A DNA stretch of 64,000 nucleotides from assembly GCA_022813625.1 (NCBI GenBank), contig JAKLMB010000008.1, positions 1,116,001 to 1,180,000 on the forward strand, written 5' to 3'. The notes below the pieces were generated by a model. It saw nothing but the letters and a program-made list of their open reading frames with translations, did not search any database and had not been told where the DNA came from. The stretch is from Aaosphaeria pasadenensis. Taxonomy: Eukaryota > Ascomycota > Dothideomycetes > Pleosporales. Positions 23,441 to 35,703 of the stretch are shown here, one piece after another. A program made the translations under genes and the position numbers. The first letter of the stretch is position 1. Every line of letters begins with the position of its first letter.

Positions 23441-23595
23441 GGCGTCCGACAACAACGCAGATCCTGCACAAAACACATAGGGAAAGGGTTAGAAGGGTTA
23501 GGGAGCTTAGAGACAGGGCAGAATCTATCATAATAACGTTTAAAAGTACTTTGTTAGGAGTATTTTGTGTAGGATCTGCGTTGTTGTTGTAGCCT
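23441..23595. mobile_element. Second MITE-like inverted-repeat element
   Basis: The arm core 23449-23476 (ACAACAACGCAGATCCTGCA and onward) matches the reverse complement of 23560-23587 at 26 of 28 positions, with both mismatches being transitions. The arms extend a few bases further to GGC at the outside. The roughly 83 bp in between is non-coding. Size and structure fit a non-autonomous DNA transposon remnant or a small hairpin element. Confidence 0.65.
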
Positions 23596-23659
23596 TATCT
23601 AGTGTTGAATTGCGCAAGTGGGGATAGATGCCCTGACCTTCTCACAACAGACTAGATAG

Positions 23660-23682
23660 TCACCTGACTGTCTGTCAGGTGA
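23660..23682. repeat. Short perfect hairpin
   Basis: Arms tcacctgac and gtcaggtga (9 bp, perfect) flank the 5-nt loop tgtct. It sits 65 bp beyond the second inverted-repeat element in sequence with no gene, so it may be part of mobile-element debris. Confidence 0.5.
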
Positions 23683-25717
23683 TTGGGGCAGATCAGTAAG
23701 TTGGCCACCTCCCTGCAACTTCTACCAGGAGATATAAATTACAAAAATGCAATATTATAGCTATTTCTACCTCCTCTTTTGATTATTATCTGTTTTGATA
23801 TTTATTACGTTGGTGGCGTTGGAGAGATGGTCCTCTAGCACGTGACCATGAATTAGCATCACCAGCTGCTCTGTTCTAGTCTCTAGATAAGTGACAAACG
23901 CCCGCCCCAGCTGGAGTCCGTGTCCTCTCTTCATATACGGAAGACATGAGATCCGAAAGAAGCATCCCCTCCTCCCAACAGTCCAGCTGCACGGTCTGAG
24001 ACGCAGAGTAAGTACCACAGTATAATTGTTAGTGCAAGCATCTAGCGAGACCAGCGGATGATTTTCTTTTTGGCTCGGCGAGGCGAATGGAGAATGCCCA
24101 GGCCAGGGCTGAAAGAGGCGGAGGAGCTGAACGGCGGATGGTGGAGACTAAGGGAGTATTGGCGGGAGGTGGTGGGAGGGGAGGTCAAGAGGGATTTCAC
24201 GATGGATTTGTAGGTTCATAGAAATGGAGTGATGTTTTATTCTATAATGTGGGTGTTCTTGATGTGGGATGAAATAGTATTTTAGTGCATACATACTGTG
24301 TAGAGTACGGAGTGCATGTACAGTATGATACAGGTAATACCTCAGAAGGCTAGGGAAGGAATATGGAACTACCAAAAATAGACGAGCACACTGTAAGCAC
24401 GTACACAGTAGAGCTCAATCTAGGCAAGGCAAGGCGAGCAGGGCAGTCCAAGACGGATCACATTAGTTATTCAAAGCAGACCGGTCGGTGGTAGCTGTGG
24501 CTGATGATGGCGGATGGCATCTCAGACTCTGGTTTGGACAGTAAGGGAGGCCAACCAACTCACAGAAAAAGATGGCGGTGCAGATGATCAAAAGAGGGTA
24601 ACGCACGAGTAATGAGGTTGAGGTTAAGTAATACTACACAGTAATACCTCATAGGGAACGCATAATCTGGAAGAAATGGCCAACTCCTACGCTCTATCTC
24701 CCCAGACTTTATTGCCATTTATCTCTAATAAAACCCATCTTTAGGAATTCTGAACTAATCAGACGTACACAGTAGGCCTGCTAAGCTGGAGTTGGCCTTT
24801 TGTCCCAGATTATGTGGTGTCCCATCACTAGAGCCACGACTAAGAAGCAAGTTGAAGCGGCGCAAATCTAGCCCTGAATAGTTTCGGTTACTTATCCTTA
24901 ACTTGGGCGGGCAACGGGAGAGGGGGCTGAGGGGGAGAGCTGAGAAAACACGACGGATGACAATAATCCTCACCCAGAGTTCACAATAGTTACTAGGTTG
25001 TAGCACATAATTAAAATTAAAAAGAGAAAAAGTAGAAGAAGGTATCACGATCCTACTTCTTCTGTTCGTCTTCTTTCTTCCCTTCTCCTCTTCCATCCCC
25101 CCACTTCCGCTGTGTCACCCGTACTGTCTGTGTCCATTGTACAACACCATCGACTCGTTGCTGGGGTAATAGAATAAAGGCGGATAGGGCTTCAACCTCT
25201 TTTGATCTCCCTAGCCTACGATCCCAGGATTCTGAGTGGATCAGAGGCCATCCTACCGACCTATCGAGTGACGCAGGATCCCCACCGAGAACATCCTCGC
25301 CTTTGTCGAACCGTTTTCCGCCGTCCGTCTTTCGCTGTTCTAATTTCTGCCGATCTGCAACAACCCGTACTTGTAACCATCATCTGCCAACTCTGAAACG
25401 CCGCCGCCCAGCGAATTCGCACGACAATCTTCCCAATTCCCGCTCCCTCCCCTGCCGCGTCGTCGTGTTTGTACAGTACAGGCACTGTAATTGGATAGAC
25501 ACGCTCTTCGCGACGAGAGAACTGAAGCAAGAACTGGGAACTTGGAACTGCCAGAACCACTCCCTTCGCTTGCTACTCATACTCGCAAGTAGCTTGCTGC
25601 CCCATAATTGCGGACTTGAAGCTACCTACGAGTATTCACAGTAGGTACAGCCTGGCAACCAACTACCTCACACCAGCAACCCGATACCAAAACAATTCAT
25701 CATTGTGCCTATAACCC

Positions 25718-25758
25718 GAACCTGCACCTGCACCTGCATCTGCATCTGCATCTGTCCG
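25718..25758. repeat. CTGCAY hexanucleotide tandem repeat
   Basis: About six imperfect copies of ctgcac/ctgcat, roughly 190 bp upstream of the chitin synthase start codon, probably inside its 5' leader or core promoter. Repeats of this kind often vary between strains. Confidence 0.75.
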
Positions 25759-25939
25759 GGTCAATTTCATCATCCCCTTGGGCGGGCCGGTGGCATTAAG
25801 TCTTGTTGTTCTGCCTGTCAAAGCGCAGCGCACAGCATCAATCAACAAAGCAACAAACAATCATCGTCATCCCCATCTCCCACCACCACCAACATAACGA
25901 TCTGCTGCAACAACAGCGAAACGGCCAAAGATCTTTGCC

Positions 25940-28900
25940 ATGTCTGGCTATAATCGCATTGGTAAGTGCATTTGTGGCTCCTTATCCGTCTTTTCCTTCT
26001 ACATAGCCCTGTTTCAATGCCCCCATTACGACTCCCTTCAACTGCGCCACACCCTGCGGCAACTTTTCTACATCGTACTCGCAACTACGGCGTACTTTTC
26101 CTTTTATTATCGTGTACTCGTACTTGCGTATTACTGTACCTAGGTAGTTACAGTGGGCAGTGGACACTGGACAGTGGATTGTGGACTGTGTACCAACATT
26201 CCTGGCCCTTTACACACCTATTACACCTTCCTCCGTTTGTTCCCCAGATATCCTTTAACACTCCGTCGGAATCACGGCCTCAACCTGACACACTCGCTCC
26301 ACCAAAACATCATCCTCCTCACTCTCCCCAACCCTTCTCTTCTACTTTCCACACCTCTCACCCTCTCGTTACGAATAATCTTTTATCTCTACGCCATAGA
26401 CTTAAAACTTAAACTAAACAACATTCCTAACCCTCGCTTTGAGCAGGCTCGTCCGGAGGTGACGACCATTACGACGACCCCATGGATTCGCGACGACCTG
26501 GTCGCACTCCCTCACCAGGGCACCCTCTCCAAAGCTACCAACTCGATGACAGATATGGCTCCAGCGCCGGTCCCTTAGAAATCCCAATGGGTCCTGGCCC
26601 AGGGCCTGGCACACCTAGCGATCGTTTACAGCTGCAACCAAGTGTGAGTGTTTGCGCGCCGCCGCCGCCAGGCTGTTATGAATCTGGGTTTCAAAGCGCA
26701 ACAGCTAACAACACAAAAAAACAACAGTACTCGGTAGAAAACATCCCCTACGGACACACCGACTACCACGACGACTACCGACCGCAACCTCACCACCAGG
26801 GTAGCGACTACTCCCTCGATCCCCAACAGCACGCCGATGCCTACTACCAACCACCATACAACCCAGCCCACTCGCCGCACGAAGATGCAGGCCATCCATA
26901 CGGCGCACAGCCAGACCACTACTGGCAGGACGATGACGACAGGCGGCCCATGATCGGGGGAGGAACAGCTTATGGACCAGATCCTCACGACGGGCCAGAT
27001 CTGGGCCCAGATAACGGATATCACGATGAACCACAACCTCAGCCCACACCTAGCCCGGCTCCCATCAAGCGTTGGAAGACGGTCAAGGAGGTGCAATTGT
27101 TCAAGGGCAATCTCGTCCTCGATTGCCCCATCCCCCCACGACTGCTGAACCAAGTCCCACATGCACAGCCTCCCGAGCGTGACGAGTTTACACATATGCG
27201 CTACTCCGCGGCGACTTGCGACCCTGGTGATTTTGCGGCAGAGCGCTTCACGTTGCGCCAGAAGCTTTTCGCCAAGCCGAGGCACACGGAGCTCTTCATT
27301 GTCGTTACTATGTATAACGAGGAGGACGAGCTGTTCGCGCGAACCATGATTGGTGTGATCAAGAACATCGAATACATGAATTCGCGCACCAACAGCAAGA
27401 CCTGGGGCAAGGACGCGTGGAAGAAGATCGTGGTTTGCGTCGTAAGCGACGGACGTGCCAAGATCAACCCTAGGACTCGCGCCGTTTTGGCTGGTTTGGG
27501 TGTCTATCAGGATGGTATCGCCAAGCAGCAAGTCAACGGCAAGGATGTGACGGCACATATCTACGAGGTAATTATTAATTATAGAAACAATCGCCACCGA
27601 GACGAGATGACTAATTTAAGATATAGTACACAACGCAAATGGCTATTGACATCAAGAAGGGTGTTGTCGGCGTAAGGAAGGGAAACACGCCTGTGCAGAT
27701 GCTTTTCTGCTTGAAGGAAAAGAACCAGAAGAAGATCAATTCCCATCGATGGTTCTTCCAGGCTTTCGGCTCCGTCTTGGACCCCAATATCTGCGTCCTT
27801 ATCGATGCCGGAACGAAACCCGGCAAGGATTCGATCTACCATTTATGGAAGGCGTTTGATCTCGAACCGATGTGCGCAGGTGCTTGCGGTGAGATCAAGG
27901 CCATGTTGGTAAGCTTCGTCGCAACACAGAAATCTGAGACAAGGTGACTAACATCCTGGACAGGTGAAAGGAAAGAAGCTTCTCAACCCGCTCGTCGCGA
28001 CACAGAACTTCGAGTACAAGATGAGTAACATCCTGGACAAGCCTCTGGAGTCTGCATTTGGTTTCATCACTGTCCTCCCCGGTGCCTTCTCTGCCTACCG
28101 ATACGTTGCGCTCCAGAACGACAAGACTGGAAACGGTCCCCTGGAGAAGTATTTCGCCGGTGAGAAGATGCACGGAGCCAATGCCGGCATCTTCACCGCC
28201 AACATGTACCTCGCCGAAGATCGTATTCTCTGTTTCGAGCTGGTGTCCAAGAGGAACTGTCACTGGATCCTGCAGTACGTCAAGTCCGCCAACGGTGAGA
28301 CTGACGTACCCGTGGAAATGGCCGATTTCATTCTTCAGCGTCGACGTTGGCTCAACGGTTCTTTCTTCGCTGCTGTCTACGCCCTGGCCCACTCGTTCGA
28401 CATCTTCCGCAGCGATCACTCTTTCATTCGAAAGATGATGTTCTTGGTCGAGTTCGTCTATCAGACCATTAATATGATATTCGCTTGGTTCGCTCTCGGT
28501 AACTTCTTCTTGGTCTTCCGCATCCTCACGAAATCGCTCGCATCGGAGATTGGTACAGCTGGAAACGTTCTGTTCATCGTTTTCGAATGGCTATACATTG
28601 GTGTATTGATTACATGTTTCATCCTCGCGCTGGGCAACAGGCCGCAGGGTTCGAACAAGTTCTACATGACAATGGTGTATTTCTGGTGCTTGATCATGGC
28701 CTACCTCATGTTCGCCTCCATCTTCATCACTGTGCGATCCGTACAATCACAGATCAAGGAGAATAACGGGTTCAACTTTGCCGACATCTTCAAGGACAGG
28801 ATCTTCTTCACGCTCATCGTTTCGCTGGCCTCAACATACGTCATGTATTTCGTTATATCGTTCCTGTTCCTGGACCCCTGGCACATGTTCACCTCTTTCA

Positions 28901-29477
28901 TCCAATACCTCCTCATGACGCCTACGTACGTCAACATTCTCAACGTCTACGCCTTCTGTAACACCCACGATATTACGTGGGGAACAAAGGGCGATGACAA
29001 GGCAGAAAAGCTCCCGTCCGTTACGACCAAAGCCGATGGTAAAGCCGATATTCAAGCGCCCACCGACGACGCCGATCTGAATTCCATGTATGAGAACGAA
29101 CTTCGCGTGTTCTCAACCAAATATGTCGAGCCCAAGAAGGTCCCCTCCCAAGAAGACAAGCAAGAGGATTATTACAAGGGCTTCCGATCTAGCGTCGTCT
29201 TGTTCTGGATGTTCTGCAATCTGGGGCTCTGCGCATTGGTGTTGCAATCCGGTGGATTGGAGGTCACCGTGTCGTCGGCGGCTGAGGCCGAGAAGAAGAA
29301 GAATAAGGTCGCCGAGATTTACTTGGGCGTCGTGCTGTGGAGTGTCGCTGGATTGAGTGCGTTCCGATTTATTGGTGCGATATGGTTTTTGGTTGTTCGC
29401 ATGGTAAGTCTGCCATAGTTCCGTGTTTGTTTTACCACGGACAAAGCTAACATATTGTACAGTTCCGAGGTGTCTAA
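25940..29477 (+). CDS. Chitin synthase, division 1, probably class III
   Basis: Six exons, 25940-25961, 26447-26643, 26728-27567, 27627-27908, 27964-29403 and 29463-29477, close to 931 residues. The first exon has only 22 nt (MSGYNRI), then a 485-nt intron; the last has four codons plus stop. The Pro/Asp/Tyr-rich cytosolic N-terminus is followed by the chitin synthase N domain and a GT2 catalytic domain. Key motifs are LIDAGTKPGKDS, EDR at residues 532-534 and QRRRW at 572-576. Several C-terminal membrane spans follow. The enzyme polymerises UDP-GlcNAc into chitin at the plasma membrane. The segments TINMIFAWFALGNFF and SYQLDDRYG favour class III over I or II, but class was judged by eye. Confidence 0.93.
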
Positions 29478-30267
29478 GTTACGATTACGACTGGCGTTCC
29501 CCCCAAGACTTTTCCACGAAGTTTCCCCACAACGATCGGGAGGGGCATTTGTATGACCTTGCTTGTTTTCGATTCTTCTTTTCCCCAAGCGGCATGGCAT
29601 TGGTATGGCGTGGGTCCATGTATTCCATATCCCACACGTTGATTGTTTCTTGTAAAGCTAGATGTAAAAAAGCCCCCAATCATGATGCATGGGGTTGTCT
29701 TTCCGTTCAACCTTTTTCTCCATGAATCGAATCGGCTTGGTGTGAATCTCATTCTTTCTCCCCCCTCGCCCCCGCGTCCTGGATATTGTTTTCTGGCCGT
29801 TGTTATCTCCATGAACTTGATACCATGAAACATTAGTTACATTGAAATTATGAAATCGAAAATTTTTGGAATTCTATCAACTCTCCCCCCCCCCTCTCTC
29901 TCCTCTCTCTCTCCTCTCTCTCTCCTCTCTCTCTCCTCTCTCTAACTGTGGCAGGGTTTCTATCCTCCTTCTCCCTACTCGTTAGACCCGCCAATTCGGA
30001 CATGCCTTGGAGGATATAATATATAGGTCAATTACAGGTTGATGAGAGCTCTTGATTGAAGACAATCCTACGGAGTGGATAATGCACGACGTCAATGTGC
30101 TTTTCCTTTGAGATATCAAAACAGTAATATTTCCAAGTGTTTTCGCCTAAGATGTACAGTAGTTTCTATGAACTGGCGTCTTTCGCTCATGGGGGTATAC
30201 ATAAATGTTCCAAGTACAATTTCAAGAAGATACTTTTCTGGTCTAATCATCTAAACCTCATGGACAT
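29478..30267. other. Convergent 3' spacer between chitin synthase and permease
   Basis: Both genes end here. It holds the chitin synthase 3' UTR and a CT microsatellite (separate entry). Short frames in it are not genes. Confidence 0.55.
29881..29943. repeat. CT-rich microsatellite
   Basis: A C-run followed by about four tandem copies of an 11-bp unit, ctctctctcct, in the 3' spacer between two convergent genes. Confidence 0.85.
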
Positions 30268-31909
30268 TCACTCCAGTCCGCGTTCCGTAATCTCGGGATG
30301 CTTCTTCTCCCAGACACGCAAACCAAGCTGCACGAATATTGAAGCGACAGTCATGGCCACTGCCAACGGAAATCCAATGGGATATCTCGGCGCATCAGCA
30401 ACCCGCCACGCGCCGAGCGGAATGGTGGCATGGCCGACATACACGATCGTCACGGTCATCGCGACAATGATGGATCGAGCTTCCGGCTCCTTGCGCATGA
30501 GCTCGGCCATCCAGGCCATGAGCGACGGCCCGTTGGCGTTCGTGGTGTAAGTCAGGAAGTAGAAAGCCATCACCACGTGGTCGCGCGCCGGCCATGCACA
30601 CAACACCGCGAGGAATATGGCGTGCGCGGTGAGAGATCCAACACTGACCTGCCATCTCCAATTCTTCCAGTCCGAAAGTGCGTTGAGGCCAACGCTCGTG
30701 ACGATCTGCAATGCGTAGCCGCCTAGGGGGAGGATGTTCACCTGGTACGTGCTGTACACTCGCTCTCCGGCGGGATTCTTGATCGACTCAAGGTACAGAA
30801 CGAAGTACGAATTTGCGCGATGTGCCCATGCGGCGAGAGCGAAGCCGAAGAGAAAGAAGTATGTTATTGGGTGAACGACAATCTTTCGGAGTTTCTTGCG
30901 AAGTAGCGATGCGGAGATTAGCTCAGAGGTATTCGCTCCGAAACTGTTCATGCGCCAGTTGGCTAGGCGTCTCTCTTCCTTAGTCAACCATAGAGCGCGG
31001 GTTATGGCAGGCGAGTCAGGAATAGTGATGAAGCCGAGGAGACCTTGACCAACGGTGACTGAGCCTGCGATGATGAAGAGCCATTGCCAGCCCGCGAGGT
31101 TGTGGACGCCGTTCATATTCCGGTATAGCGCAGCTTGCAACGCCCCCAAGAACATAGCTCCGGCCACGTCGCTGACGTTGAAGCAGGCCAGTCGGAAGGC
31201 TAGCTCTTTCGGCGTGTACCAGTTGAAGATGAGAGATACAACAGTGGGCCAAAACGCAGCGGCAAGCGCACCAAGAAAGAATCGCAGAGCATAGATAGTC
31301 TTTGCATCCGGTGCTTTGTATGTGCTGACAGAGGTTAGCTTTGGGTATAGCACAAGTCAGGTCATCCACTCACAAGAGCACAAGCAAGCCCCAGATGATC
31401 TCGCAGGTCGGCAGAAAGTAGGATGGCCTCACTTTCGTCTGGATAAGTTGGCCCGGAATGAGGAAGATGGCATAGCCAATGGAAAAGAAAGTATTGAAGT
31501 TGACAAGTTCGTTGCCACGTAAGTTCAATGATTCACGCATTCCGGATACGTATGCCTGGGTTGTTGCACTTTGGTCCATTTCCTATCGCAAGTTCAGCAA
31601 TATGCTTATGTATTTGTCCATAGATTGTGTTACCTTCATAATACCAGCCAAGAACATCCATGCCAGCAACATCACGTCCAATTTGAAGAGGAGGACGTGG
31701 CGCGGGTTGCGAAAATAGGGAATAACCTGACCAACGTGACGAAACACGCCTGTCACCTCCGTGAGCTCGATGGCGCTCTCATTGCAATCCAGCTCTTCTA
31801 CATCTGCGGATTTGAGGTTGTCGGTTGGTTCGAGGATTTTATCTTCCGGGAAACCGTAAACATTTTGTTGTTTCGGAGGCTGAGATGCGGCATTCCCTTT
31901 GTCGGCCAT
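30268..31909 (-). CDS. MFS permease of the allantoate/anion:cation symporter (DAL5-like) family
   Basis: Three exons, 31909-31634, 31582-31374 and 31324-30268, give 513 residues. After a hydrophilic N-terminus, the chain shows about twelve membrane spans. Family landmarks are DVMLLAWMFLAGIMK in span 1, SGMRESLNLRGNELVNFNTF, IPGQLIQTKVRPSYFLPTCE and ALRFFLGALAAAFWP. The AWMAELMRKEPEARSI region, at the C-terminal half, is typical of the ACS/DAL5 group. These proton-driven plasma membrane carriers take up allantoate, nicotinate, pantothenate or similar small anions; the exact substrate cannot be told. The second intron ends in CTGTCAG after a TAACCTC branch. Confidence 0.88.
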
Positions 31910-33768
31910 TGTAACGGAAACAAGATTGACAGGAATGGATGAAGGCGACTTGGAGGCTCAACGTTATTTCATCAAGGCGTGCGACTTCAATTTATCAAGT
32001 GTTGCAACAATGCATCGAGCCATCGTTACGGTACATCTGCGGGAATGGACCGAGAATCCAACAGTAAACGAGACGACGGCCCGATTCATGGGAGGGTATA
32101 TAATTGAAAGACCTCCACTGCCCCATATATGGATTGCATATCTATACTCTCAAGAGTGTAGTCGGTTGATAACGCAAGTCTTGGAAGTCGAGAAGGAAAG
32201 TCGCCATTCGCTCGTGTACAAAACAAAGTCAGGTCAGGGTCGCTTGGCGGAGCACGTCATTTTTTGCAGAGGCACGAAATATGCATCCACGCATCCAACA
32301 TAACCATTTTACGACATCGTAACAATATGGCCAGGGAAGATCGAATGTTTTTTTATCAATTCTCTCCTGTATCGGCTCTACCTGTTGAAAGCTAGTCCGC
32401 TCAAAATACGAGTACGACTCATGTTTCAATGTCGGACCAGATCAATTGAATAATGGGTTGTCTGCTTTGCCTTGAGCGACGTTGAAGGAGTAAGTCTTTA
32501 CTTACCAAAAGGAGACCAACACCATCTGCCATCTAGCAATTGCAATTGATCATCCTTCCAATGTGTTCTGTAGTTGCCACCACCATTGATTGGCATGGGT
32601 ATGAGTTGGCCAGTGGCAATATCTCTTCTGCTCCATGGCCCTAACCTTCGAAACAATTGTTTTTGTATCGATTGAACTTGAGGTCCCTTGTTTCATTGAT
32701 GGTTATGCCTTTGCATTGTCCGTGGTGATCTCCGCCTGACTGGTGAAAGCTTCCACGATCGAAGCCAAGCGAAATTAATGTAGCCGTTGGATGTCCTCCA
32801 TTTATGGTGTTCTCATTGAAGCAACACTCATTGAAGCGACTAAAGTACTCGTGACAGCGGCTGTCAGCTCGGTGAAGTACAGACACAAGTATTGTGGAAG
32901 TAGTGTCCTTGACAAGACATTTCTTGTTGATGAGATTCAAGTTCCAAGTTCGAAGTCGACAGCTGAATCAGATATCGGTCGTTTACCACTCAATTTCTCA
33001 GACAAAGAATGGTTCGACAAACGCTTCCGTTGGATCGCCGTGCGTATATGCTCACAAGCTTTGAAAGCCGCATGACGAATTCTCTGGTTAAAGCTTGATT
33101 CCGCACGCGTTGGAAATGCTCGAGGATATATAATGTGCTTTACAATGGTTGGCGCACAGACGGAATTTTCCGAATGTCAACGATTACTCAACATGTAACC
33201 CATCATTGTAGGTCGAGTAGGTTAATTGTCAACAATGCGGTGGGACTTTGACAATGTTACAAATGAGTTTCATGTCGTCGGGACCAATTTGCATCCGATC
33301 CGCAACAATTGGGTACGCTAGACCTATTACGGCTACTCTACAGCGATTGAATTCCGCATTCTTAATCAGCTTCAACTCTGCAAGTGCCGATAATCAACAA
33401 TTGCATGCGATCTTATATAACATATATCTGATTTGATTCCGAAGAGTACTGTTTCCGGTTACACGTTGAAGATAGTGTGTCGATTGATTTCGAAGCCTGG
33501 CATTACGACCGCACCTCACACCTAACACGATGGCTATGGCGTGCGAAGTTGCTAAGCAGCCCCCTCTTAGCTGGGGGTTCTTCATTTGAAGTATGGCCGA
33601 AATGGGGACGAGGAAAAGCATCATGAATATATAAATCAAGTGCTGTCTCGGACAGGTTAACATTCACTCCATCACATCATCCAACATTCTACCAACCCAA
33701 ACAGCACTTCTCCATAAACCCAACACCTCGTTTCTCAATCCACCCACATCTCCACAACTCCCACAACA
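31910..33768. other. 1.9 kb divergent intergenic region
   Basis: It separates the permease (-) from the NmrA-like gene (+). Short frames without recognisable content. A TATATAATT element at 32097-32105 lies about 190 bp upstream of the permease start on its strand. Confidence 0.5.
33626..33634 (+). promoter_or_regulatory. TATA-box candidate of the NmrA-like gene
   Basis: The sequence atatataaat lies about 140 bp before the start codon at 33769 and is followed by CA- and CT-rich leader sequence, as expected of a strong fungal TATA promoter. Confidence 0.5.
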
Positions 33769-34805
33769 ATGTCTGAAATCAAGAACGTTATCATTATCGG
33801 TGTAAGTGCCATTGCCATCATTGCCAATCCAAAATCAACGCTAACAACAACAGGCCGGTGGCAACCTCGGTCCCTCCATCTTGAACGCATTCCTAGCTTC
33901 ATCCGCCTTCAACACCACAGTCCTATCACGTGAGGACTCCAAATCGACATTCCCTGCCAACGTCAAGGTCATCCGAGCCGACTACACATCCTCGGAATCT
34001 CTCACTAGCGCATTCAAGGGCCAAGATGCCGTCGTCTCACTCGTTGGCGGTATGGCACTCGGAGACCAGAAGAACTTCATCGACGCCGCCATCGCAGCCG
34101 GCGTGCAGCGTTTCTTGCCATCCGAGTACGGTGTCGACACTGCGAACCCGCAAACACTAGAGATTGCACCCATCATGGGAGCAAAGAATGCTACCGTCGA
34201 GTACCTCAGGAGCAAGGAGGACCAGATTAGCTGGACCAGCATACAGACCGGCGCGTTCTTCGATTGGGTAAGCTCCTCCTGTTACGCCGGCCCCGAACGC
34301 CGACACTCGTATACTGCGATCAGCCATACTAACATCAGTTCAGGGTCTCATGGTCGGTTTCTTGGGCTTTGACGCAGCGAGCAAGACCGCAACTTTCATC
34401 GACGAGGGCAAGGGTGCCTTCACAACGACAGACCTCTCCCAGGTCGGAGAAGCCGTTGTCAAGGTCCTATCCAAGCCATCCGAGACCAAGAACCAATATG
34501 TCCGCGTGTCTTCCTTCGCTACCTCGCAGGCCGAGCTCCTCCCGGCGATCGAGAAGGCCACCGGCGGAGAGAAGTGGACCGTCAAGAACATTTCCAGCGA
34601 GGAACTCCGCAAGCGAGGCAACGAGAGATTGGCGAAGCAGGACTTCGGTGGCATCGGTGACTTGATTCAGGTGTGCGCTTTCAGCAAGGCGAACTTGGGC
34701 GACTTGCGCGCTCCTGGTCTGTGGAACGACAAGCTCGGTCTTTCCAAGGCGGATTTCGAAGCGTCGGTTCAGACTGGTATCAGCGGAAAGCTTGTTGGTC
34801 AGTAG
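33769..34805 (+). CDS. NmrA-like / isoflavone reductase-type NAD(P)-binding protein, 302 aa
   Basis: Three exons, 33769-33801, 33854-34267 and 34344-34805, all phase 0. The Rossmann dinucleotide site is split by intron 1 and reads NVIIIGAGGNLGPSI (GxxGxxG). It is followed by VLSREDSKSTF, DAVVSLVGG and RFLPSEYGVDT, with YLRSKEDQISWTSIQTGAFFDW, all characteristic of the fungal NmrA/isoflavone reductase-like (PCBER) branch of atypical short-chain dehydrogenases. Members are either small-molecule reductases or redox sensors; the lack of an obvious pathway neighbour leaves the role open. Cytosolic, no signal peptide. The TATA-type promoter suggests inducible expression. Confidence 0.88.
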
Positions 34806-35703
34806 TTTTGATAGCTGCCGAGTAATAAACAAGTAGAATTAAGCTTATCATTGTTGTTTACCTAGATTCAGTGACGCCGCCTCGCAGTCGTGTCTCTCCC
34901 ATCCTCGAGAAGATCAAGCGCGTTCTTGCTTGCTCTTCTTCGCGCAGTTAAGTTGTTGTACGGTTTTCGATGCAGCTCTCTGACTGAGACACTGGAAAAA
35001 AAGGAGATACCCCAATATTCGATACAGCGCTTTCCATTTTGCGATACCCGCTCAACTGGCCCTCACCGCGAAACCCGTCCAACTTGCAGCTTTAAAGCCA
35101 AAAGGCAAACACTAGTCACTCAGATAGAATTTACTTTGTTTCACATATATGATGACGATGGCACTCAAATTTGAAAGCTTTGATTGAATTCCCATTGTAA
35201 TGTACCTATGGTACGACTTTGAAAGTCAGTAAGTCAAGGCACGACCGCGATGCTTCTCACCAAGCTTGCAGTCGGCCCAACTATAAAGAAGAAAGGAAAG
35301 TTGTTATCAGCCCATCATGTTATCAACTTCCTTCGAAATGTGGCGCAAGTGCGCAAATATGATGTACAAAAAGGGGTTCCAGTGTACAATTCATCAGAAG
35401 GAATCAAGACGAAAAGGTTGTCAAGGTCGAATTGGTCTCCTGAACAGGCTGAAGATCGTTGTCAAGTGTCGTGCAAGCTGACCTCAAAACTTCAAACCTG
35501 AAGGACTGCCCACAAAGATACCACCAGCAATAATACATAAATAAAAACCGTTCGTAACACCGTACTCATTATTGAAAGGACCTCCATGTTAGGCAACTGC
35601 CGATGCAACACAACGTTGATGACGAGACAAGCGATCGTGAAAATGTAATCGAATTGCCATCTTCAGGACAAAAGCGGATGCGAGGAGGAACGCTCATGGA
35701 GAA
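34806..35703. other. Convergent 3' spacer
   Basis: It separates the NmrA-like gene (+) from the intact LPxxxRxxIL family gene (-), which end towards each other. No gene is recognised; open frames are short. Confidence 0.5.

Larger units (their letters stand above)
21129..25939. other. Gene-free 4.8 kb island with mobile-element debris
   Basis: No convincing gene occurs from the 2EXR gene start to the chitin synthase start. The first 3 kb have many TAG/TAA-rich stretches and contain two inverted-repeat elements (listed separately). A minus-strand open stretch near 22860-22680 (SIAEMIRQLQQIVPNI) and a frame at 22028-21690 could be eroded transposon coding sequence; neither is identified. From about 25.1 kb on, the sequence is the long promoter and 5' leader of the chitin synthase. 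Confidence 0.5.

Noticed and set aside
26626..27597. A 323-codon minus-strand frame
   Set aside because: It is antisense to the conserved chitin synthase catalytic region and runs through its intron.
31899..32303. A 134-codon plus-strand frame upstream of the permease
   Set aside because: It starts inside the permease first exon antisense, needs a weak start, and has no recognisable content.
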